A stretch of DNA of 64,000 nucleotides from Chloromonas sp. AAM2 (Eukaryota > Chlorophyta > Chlorophyceae > Chlamydomonadales > Chlamydomonadaceae): the NCBI GenBank assembly GCA_004335635.1, contig QAXH01005824.1, forward strand, positions 162,243 to 226,242, read 5' to 3'. The number at the start of each line of letters is the position of its first letter. Position 1 is the first letter of the stretch. Below are positions 57,008 to 64,000 of the stretch, piece by piece. The position numbers and the translations under genes are program-made. The notes under the pieces are model-generated. The model saw only the letters and a program-made list of their open reading frames with translations. It was not told the DNA's origin and did no database searches.

Positions 57008-60000
57008 TCACTGCTGAGCTGCAACCTCCGCCGGGCTCTTGGTGTCCAGTGACAGCGCGTGCAAACCCAGGGCAAACTCGTCTTGAAGCAACTGCAAAGA
57101 CAGCAGCAACACAGAGTTTTTACTTACATGTGCCTTGAATGGAAGCAACAAGCTCCTGCCCAGGCAAGCAGACATGCCTGTCGCATAACGCACTACTGCA
57201 GCAGAAAAGCACTACCGCAACAGGTTGAAATCTTGCGCAGCTGCTGGACCGTGTGTGTTTGTGCAATCCGCAAAGCAATGTCGTGTCGTGGTCAGTCCAC
57301 AAGAGCATTGCGTCCTGCGATTATTGGATGGACCTGAAGCCATGCTGCTGCCACTGATCATCGGGTGTTTACTGTCGCTACACTGAAAGCAAGTGGATAT
57401 ACATGGGGCATGCCACTTGATGCCACCACATGCCTGGCGGTACATGGGGCCATGCCAGCCACGCACAAGCACCATCATGGGTACAGATATGGGTACAAGT
57501 AGTAAACAAGGTAGGGTTAGCCCACGTGATGTTGATTCAAGGCCTGATCATCCGCCAGCCATGCCTGCAATAAGTGCATGGCCTGTATACATGGCATGAC
57601 AGCTGCATTCCCAGTGCCCACTGCTGCCCCAGACTCAGGGTTGTGATTACGTGCAGAATCCGCATTTCCGCCGCACTTGAGACACAAAGGCAGCATTTGC
57701 GTCTGAATTGGTCCGCGAATTCTGCAGATGGCCGGCCTGCTGTTGCAGGGCATTCCTCAGGCGGCCAAACGCTTAGCACAAACCCCGCCCCACTGAGGCG
57801 TGTACTTCCCGCAGCCAGAGTTTTCAAAATCACCCGCCCAGACTTCCCACAAGAGGCCAAAAATGACCCTGCACTCGCCTACAGTTAACTGTTTATTGCG
57901 GGATGAGATATGGTCCACACGGTACATGGTATGACAGCTGCATACCCAGTGCCCGCCTGTGCCCCGGACTGCGGCCCACCTGGTACACCAGCCGCTGCCG
58001 CTGCACAAGGCTCTTGCCGGTGAATGCATCCGACACAAGCTCCACTTTGAAATGGGTTTCGCCGCTGCTGCCCGCCTTGCCATGCACTTGCCGCATGGCT
58101 GCATGGCCCGCGTGTTGGGCACTCTGGTTCTCAATCAGCATCCTGCAGACAAGTCATGCAACCTCAACATAAAGCTCTAGTTAAGTTGGTTTGGAGCATA
58201 CATGTGATGCACATGCCTCCATATGCTTTTGTACCACATTCGAAATGGATTGAACATAGCTAATTTGATCGGCTGCTTCCAGGCGCCGCATGCCTTGCCC
58301 TGCTCCGTCATTTGACGTGTTGGTTTGTGATTTGTTTGATTGCGTGTTGGCTTGCTGACAATCAACACAATCGTCAGTATTGCTTGCCCTTGTGGCCTTG
58401 GGCCTTGGGTCTGCTCTTGAGCACATGAATGGCTGGATGACGAGGTGACCATGCATGAAGTAGGGAGTTCGAGGCAACCCTGGCAGGCTGGCGTAGAGAA
58501 CTGTGGCGTTCTTACTTGAGATTGCAGTGGCAAACACATTCTGGCATTTGATGTTCCTACCTTGTGGGTTGCAGTGCGTCCTGCAGCTTCCTGCGCATGC
58601 CATCTTGTATGGGTGTGCTGCTGCTGCTGGCAGTGTGGGAGTCCTGAGGGCTGCTGGCATCGCTATCCGGCGACACACCATTGCCATTGCTATGTGTTGC
58701 CTGCACATCAAAGGCAAACCCACGCATACTGAGCCCGTGCCTACACCTCTACTACGGCACTAATGCTGACAAGTTTTCAGCTGTGTGCGCCACACATACC
58801 ACGCACATGCCGCAAGGCTTGCTGTCCGCTGCTCCAATAAAATAGCAACAACAAGCCCATGGTGACAGGAGGCGTGCTGTGGGAACACTGCCTGCCTGCC
58901 TGCACCAATACGTGCACACCTGCTCCCACGTGCTCCAAACACCCACAGAATCTAGGGCAGTTACCTGCGCTGATCCTGTGAGCTCCAGTGTTTTCCGCTG
59001 CATCAGCTTGACCATGTTGAGGAAGCCGTTGTTACGACTGGGTGTCAAGCTTTGCTTCAACCCCAACATTTCGATGAAGTCAGGCTGCAAGCATGCCAAC
59101 CGAACATGGTGATCAGCCTACCAAACAGAAGCCAAGGTGGAAGTTCAAACATGCGATTTGGTGATTCTTGTTGCACTGGCCAGTTTCTGAGTGAACTCCT
59201 GCTGAACATTGGCTTCCATGAAGCCAACCTGTCCATGCCATGGCGCAGTGCCAAATCCTGCATGGCGCAGCCTGCTGACTGGCGACACCCGCCGTGATTG
59301 TGCTGCCAACAGCCCACCAGCCTCACTGCAACTGCTTGCACCCTGCTCTGAATAACAGATCCATACTGGGCAACGTGGGAGTGGGATGCATTTGTGTGGT
59401 AAACACCGTGTAGTAAAGGCAAGTTCCTGGAGGGCTTCAGCACTGATGTCACACTGACTGACCATCGATGGGATTCCTCTTCAGGAATCAGGATCTATCC
59501 TTGCGTGTGGACGCTAGTGCTAGTGGTGTGCTGTAAGACACCATTCATGTCTTACTTGCAAGCTCATGATCTCCTGTGGCGTGCACCCGCTCAGGCCGTT
59601 GACCAGGAGGGCGGCAAGGCCTTTGGTGAGTTGGCTGTCGCTGTCAGCGCGCCAGTACATCTTGCCGTCAGCACGCAGCTCCGGGACCACCCACACCTGC
59701 AAACACATGTGTTCAAGGGATGACGCACACCACCTAAGTCACCCGTGCAGAGGGATGAGAGCATTGAATCGTGTTTGTCGCCTGAGGACTGCAGGCAATG
59801 CCTGCTAGTGTGGCTCAGTCTGTCAGTGCTGGCATTGAATGTGCATGTGCATGGCTAACTACTCACCTGAGAGACACAGCCCTCCACCTTGTTCTCCGGA
59901 GTCTGTAGCTCGGCTGGCAGCTTCTCCAACTTGGTGGCATAGAAAAGCAGCTGCTTGTAGCGAGCCATGGGGTCAGGAACCATCTGAAACGTGCCCACGA

Positions 60001-60266
60001 TCTTTTGAAGAGTGGCTGGCAGCTCCGTGACTTTTTGTGCAAGAGCTCCGACGCTACGCCGTTCTGTCCATTCTTGAGGTCCCTGTGTGATCAAGGTGAT
60101 GGTGCGTCATCGCCAAAATGCATCTGCCAGCCACAAATGCGAGCAGTTGTCGTGATTTGCTTGCCTTATGAAGCACGCGTGGGCACATCGCCCGTGGCTG
60201 GGACAATCGTCCCGTGAGGCTGCCGCCCAGCCTGAGACCAGCCTTGTCATTGGTGAGCGACATCAT
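57008..60266 (-). CDS. SUFE1: Plastid SufE-BolA fusion protein (cysteine desulfurase activator)
   Basis: Exons in order of translation are about 60266-60135 (leader), 60082-59867, 59696-59556, 59084-58965, 58700-58561, 58142-57980 and 57091-57008, about 330 residues. SufE accepts persulfide sulfur from the NFS2 desulfurase and activates it for plastid Fe-S cluster assembly. The leader is Arg/Ser-rich, as in a transit peptide. The SufE domain shows K-L-P-A-E-L-Q-T-P-E-N-K-V-E-G-C-V-S-Q-V-W with the active-site Cys, R-A-D-S-D-S-Q-L-T-K-G-L-A-A-L-L and L-S-G-C-T-P-Q-E-I, then L-G-L-K-Q-S-L-T-P-S-R-N-N-G-F-L-N-M. A Ser/Thr linker leads to a BolA domain: M-R-R-K-L-Q-D-A-L-Q-P, E-T-H-F-K-V-E-L-V-S-D-A-F-x-G-K-S-L-V-Q-R-Q-R-L-V and L-G-L-H-A-L-S-L. 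This arrangement is known for plant CpSufE/SufE1. The leader exon is uncertain: it needs a 52-base intron (60083-60134). Confidence 0.93.
57586..57977. repeat. Diverged duplication beside a SufE-BolA exon
   Basis: 57586-57640 and 57920-57975 share about 50 bases around atgacagctgcat-cccagtg. The second copy abuts the end of exon 58142-57980, in the intron. Confidence 0.6.
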
Positions 60267-60782
60267 CTCGTTCAATCGCTCGTGCTACTTCCACACCGTG
60301 ATTACAACTTCTCCGCAAACACAGGTCAAGAAAACAACCCGATGTTTGTTGTCGCGTACGTTACAAGCCTGCTCCAGAACCACGAATGCACCTTGGCCAC
60401 CCAGCCGAGCCACCACCCAGCCGAGCCAACCCAGCCACCAGCCTTTCATTAACCTCGTTGACGCTAACCTGCTGGTCTTTTGGGGTTGCCCATTGCCTGG
60501 GCTGAAAATCGCGCGGACCGCTGGAACCTCTTCACATTACAGCTCCAGCCTGGATATCATGACTACGGATACACTAATTGCAACAGCTGCTATGTAATCA
60601 TTCATTGTGGGGATCAGTTCAGGGCTTCAACTGGCACAGGGTTACATCAACTTCAGTGGCTGAGTCACAAGCTGCACGTGGCCTCAGCCTGTGCAAATCA
60701 TCCCGAAGGGATTCGTGGCTAAGTCTGCAGTAGCTGGCATCTGCAAACTCCCATGCAGCCCATGTGAGCATTATCTCACGGC
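60267..60782. promoter_or_regulatory. Short divergent promoter region
   Basis: Only 516 bp separate the predicted starts of SufE-BolA (-) and the CFAP20-domain gene (+), so the two promoters and 5' UTRs must share this space. A ccacccagccgagcc duplication lies at about 60400-60430. I could not identify a TATA box reliably. Confidence 0.5.
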
Positions 60783-63700
60783 ATGCCAGTGGCCACAGTC
60801 TTTGGGGGTTTTCAAGGTGGCGAGTATGTTCAAGTTCTTGGCACCCAAGGGAGCAACCCGCTCAGCCAATGGAAGGTAGTGGGTCCAGCCAAGCACCTGC
60901 AGAAACAATTTGACAAGGTGTTAAAGAGCTCCGTCTACTCCAGCTCTGGCAGCGCTCTCAAGCTGCAGACTCCCAAGGACGACAAGTCTGTTCTTGGGCT
61001 GACCCAGCCATTTCTGGTGCTACAAGTCTCGTTGCAGGTTCGTGCTTGATCAACTCCCCTTTCTACTCCCATTCCTCAGTCCTCAATCAGCCCACTAGTA
61101 GTCAGATTGCGTTCACTGCGCCTAGACATGGGGGTATCGCCATGCACTGCATGCTCCTGCTGTCTGCACATGCAGGGCCAGCCACTGACTCTGGAGCTGG
61201 TAGTGCAGGACACCTCAGCAACACGCAGGCGCCTGATCTTCTCTTCATCCTTCACAGATGCCAAGGTCACGCCATTGCACTGCCAGGTAGGCAGGTTCAC
61301 TGGTAGCTACAGCAGCAAAGCACAGCGTGGCTGGGTGGAGCCACAGCTGATTCGCAACAAACTGCTAAGCTGGCAGCACGAGCAGGCGTGCAGTGCGCAG
61401 TAGCCGAAGCAACATGACGCCATGGGTTGGTACTGCTGGGCCCAGGCGGGTGGCCATGCATGTATGGCAGCCCTCGGTTTGCAAAAATGATCACAAGGTA
61501 GCTCAATCAGGAAGGGTCCGAAGCCCGTCCAGCATGCATGTGAAGGGAATTCTGACACAACGGTAGTAGTGGTGGTGGCCACCCCTTGGGTTGCTATCCT
61601 GTCAGCAAACTCCGTTAGGCTTTGAACAGCCTGAGAATCATCACGCCCGACGTCAAAACATCGCTCTGATGCCTCATCACACAGCTACTGCGTTGAACAT
61701 GAGCATCTGGGCGAAGGCGCACTGCAGCTGACAAGAATGTGTGCTCTGCAGGTGCCGTTCGTGGCCGTGGCGCGTGGCACATGGCTCAACCTCACGCTTC
61801 CCCTGGCGGAGCTCGTGCCCCTGTTCTTCAGGTGGGCACTGACGCATGCATGCAACAGGCACATGGGGCGCTCGTGCACAGTTTACCTGCTGTGCAGTCG
61901 TTTCAGAACTCAGCACCATGGCCTAGCAGGTCCAGGTCCACACTGCACCACACTGCACCACACTGCAGAGTCGATCATGTGACCAAGTCAAGTGTCTTGA
62001 ATACCGATCGAGTGTTTGCTGCAACTATGCACGTCAAATACATTTGGCAATCCATCATAACTGCCCTTGACTCCACTGACAGGCAGTGGGAGACAATTCT
62101 GATGCCTAGTATCCTTCACCCATGTGGCGGGTGTCTTGACCATGCTGTACTTGACCTTATCCTAGGCTGAGTCCGTGTGCGCACGTGCAGAGGTGCTGCC
62201 TTTCGCAGCGTGGACAGCCTGCTGATTAGCGGCAGCTGCCGTCTGCGGCGCGTGTTCACGCTGCGGGATGCGCCCTATGACCTGCTGGTGCCCGGGGGTG
62301 GGCCGGAGGCACCGCAGCCCAGGCCGCTGCCGAGGGGACTGGAGATGCCGCCAGAGCTGGAAGTTTTCACACAGGTGCGCGTGTGTGTGTGCGTGTGTGT
62401 GCGCACGTGCATGCTTGTGTGGGTGTGGGTGTGGGTGTGGGTGTGGGTGCGTGTGTGGGTGTGGGTGTGGGTGCGTGTGTGGGTGTGGGTGTGCGTGTGG
62501 GTGCGTGTGTGGGTGCGGGGGTGGGTGTGGGTGTGGGTGTTTTTATCTGTATTGTCCCACAGGTGAAACAGAAGATTGCGTAAGCGGAAGTGGAACATAA
62601 GATTGCGGGTGTGCATGTGTGCGTGTGTGTGCATGCCATGCATGCTAGTTGGAATGGACCATCACACAACAGCTTTGATGACAATGTGTTAGTGAATTGT
62701 TTGCGATGCAAACGATCCAAGCAGGAAATGCGTTTTTACAACTGCCATGCATCTGTATTCATGCACGCATGCAGGTACTTGACGCACGCTCGCTTTACAG
62801 CATGGGTGTGCAGTTGCCCGGCAGCTCCACTGCCCAGGGTGCATCACGTGCTTCAACAGCCGGCCGGGGCAGCGGCTCGTTGCACCCCGCACGCCTCACC
62901 ACCGCCCAGGGGCCCAATGAGTGCAGCCGACGTGCACCTGGGGACAGCACAGCCCCTTCATTGGTCACGATGCCAGCTCCACTACTACTGAACTCATCGG
63001 ACGATGAAAGCTGCTTGTCACCGCCTGCCTTGTTCACTCCAGTCGGGGAGCCTGGGCCAAGTGCAGGCCAGGACAGCTTCAAGCGTCATGGCGAGCATGC
63101 ACCGGGCAGCTGGGCCACCGCTGTTAGGCGGGGTGCTGTGCCGTGCCCGCTTGGGCAGGGCTTGGGTAGCCCATGCGCTTCACCGGGTGATCCCCTGGCA
63201 CCCTGGAATGCCAACGCAACAGAAGGGGGCATGCGCGGCAGCGCAGGGCGCAGTGGTGCAGCACGCTGTGACCCCAAAGAGGGGTGTGCGGGGGCGTCAA
63301 GCGGGGCAGCAGTGGGGCTTGGGTTGCTGCTGCCGCCCACGCCCGCTTTTGCGGGGTCCGGACCTGGCCGGCCAACCACTGACAGCGCGGCTGTGGTGGG
63401 CAGTGGCGGGCGCTTGCGGTCTTCTCCTGTGGCAGGCAGGCGAGCTATCTCCGCACAGGTCGGCCTGCGAACAAACGATGCAGGGGCCGCGCCCAAAGGC
63501 GGGGCTGCAGCAGCCGGGCTACGCACAAAGTCGCCAGGGCCTGGCAGCAATGGACTTGTTAGCAATGGCCGCAGACGCGGTAGTCCAAGCGGGCGAACTG
63601 CAGACAGCGCGATGGGCGCTGGTGCTGCGGCCCAGTGTCGCCTGTCATCCTCGGGGTGTTTGGAAGCACAGCAGACAGTCATGGAAGCCCTTCCCCGGAG

Positions 63701-64000
63701 CATGGTGGTGACTCCGGGATCACCCAGTACCCGCTATGGGCGACGGGTTGGTGGGACAGCAGGTGCCGGGTGCTCTGCAGGTGTCAACATCCCTTACACC
63801 ATCCAGGAGGGTGAGGCCATGAAGACGACTCCAAGAGGTTTGAACGTGACGCACCAGACACAGCCTGCAGGGAAGGCCTCAGGCGCAGGGGTGTCGGGGG
63901 CGGCCGGGCAACAGCCCGCCAGCCAGCAGGCCCGTCGCTTGGCGTCCCCAAACGCTGGCCGTGCACACCAGGCCACCAACAGTGGCGCTCCAGCCTCCGC
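60783..64000 (+). CDS. CFAP20DC: CFAP20-domain-containing protein (partial, runs off right edge)
   Basis: Exons are 60783-61037, 61176-61286, 61752-61831, 62191-62374 and 62775 to beyond 64000, with phases agreeing. The N-terminal ~210 residues match the CFAP20/DUF667 domain of CFAP20DC (C3orf67 in human): F-x-G-G-F-Q-G-G-E-Y-V-x-V-L-G-T-Q-G-x-N-P-L-S-x-W-K-V-V-G, L-Q-K-Q-F-D-K, L-Q-T-P-K-D-D-K-S-V-L-G-L-T-Q-P-F-L-V-L-Q, T-R-R-R-L-I-F-S, W-L-N-L-T-L-P-L, and F-R-S-V-D-S-L-L-I-S-G-S-C-R-L-R-R-V-F-T-L. CFAP20 proteins are ciliary/basal-body microtubule proteins, so a ciliary role is inferred. Exon 5 stays open for 408 codons to the window edge, rich in Gly, Ala, Ser, Pro and Arg, and is likely disordered. 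ATG 60783 is the first usable start. A short upstream exon cannot be excluded. Confidence 0.93.
62375..62540 (+). repeat. GTGTGG/GTGC microsatellite at CFAP20DC intron 4 donor
   Basis: 165 bp of imperfect GTGTGGGT and GTGCGT units beginning exactly at the splice donor after exon 4 and leading into copy 9 of the intronic repeat family. Confidence 0.92.
62539..62586 (+). repeat. Intronic repeat family, copy 9 (CFAP20DC intron 4)
   Basis: Partial body ttttatctgtattgtcc, caggtgaaacagaagattgc, directly after a GT-rich head. It shows that the family is not restricted to the PNPase gene. Confidence 0.75.

Overview
The window is nuclear DNA of a eukaryotic green alga, most likely a chlorophycean (Chlamydomonadales/Haematococcus-like). 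Genes are split by many GT-AG introns. TGTAA polyadenylation signals of the green-algal type follow several stop codons. Long CA/TG, CAG and AAC microsatellites are common. Gene content combines photosynthesis and plastid functions (PsbP, plastid IF-1, plastid PNPase, plastid SufE) with a probable ciliary gene (CFAP20-domain protein). The species cannot be fixed from the sequence alone. One assembly gap (877 N) lies at 9172-10048.

Layout from left to right. 355-518 (+) is the last exon of a secreted-protein gene that starts outside the window. 2778-4255 (+) is PsbP, five exons. 5178-21133 (-) is one very large gene of about 17 exons encoding roughly 2,700 residues of Ala/Leu-rich helical protein with no recognised family. 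22638-23344 (+) is plastid translation initiation factor IF-1. 25517-36632 (+) is plastid polynucleotide phosphorylase, 20 exons, whose introns are full of related repeats. 39187-43362 (-) is a secreted protein paralogous to the partial gene at the left edge. 45727-48804 (+) is a sugar-phosphate/phosphate translocator of the NST/TPT superfamily. 50559-50804 (+) is a small coiled-coil ORF. 51470-56173 (-) is a GT32-type glycosyltransferase with a long C-terminal extension. 57008-60266 (-) is plastid SufE fused to BolA. 60783 to beyond the right edge (+) is a CFAP20-domain-containing protein.

The plastid genes work together only loosely. PsbP stabilises the oxygen-evolving centre of photosystem II, IF-1 and PNPase act in plastid translation and RNA turnover, and SufE-BolA supplies sulfur for plastid Fe-S clusters. 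Exon boundaries were derived by hand from reading-frame phase, GT-AG signals and family similarity. They close in frame for PsbP, IF-1, PNPase, the translocator and CFAP20DC, and for nearly all exons of the others. Unresolved junctions are named in the entries.

The most unusual feature is a repeat family of about 80 bp that carries its own (GTGA)n or (GTGC)n head. Eight copies sit inside PNPase introns and one inside a CFAP20DC intron, often with the repeat head touching the 5' splice site or, inverted, close to the 3' splice site. This resembles introner-like intron seeding or growth. One intronic copy even carries the tail of a PNPase exon.
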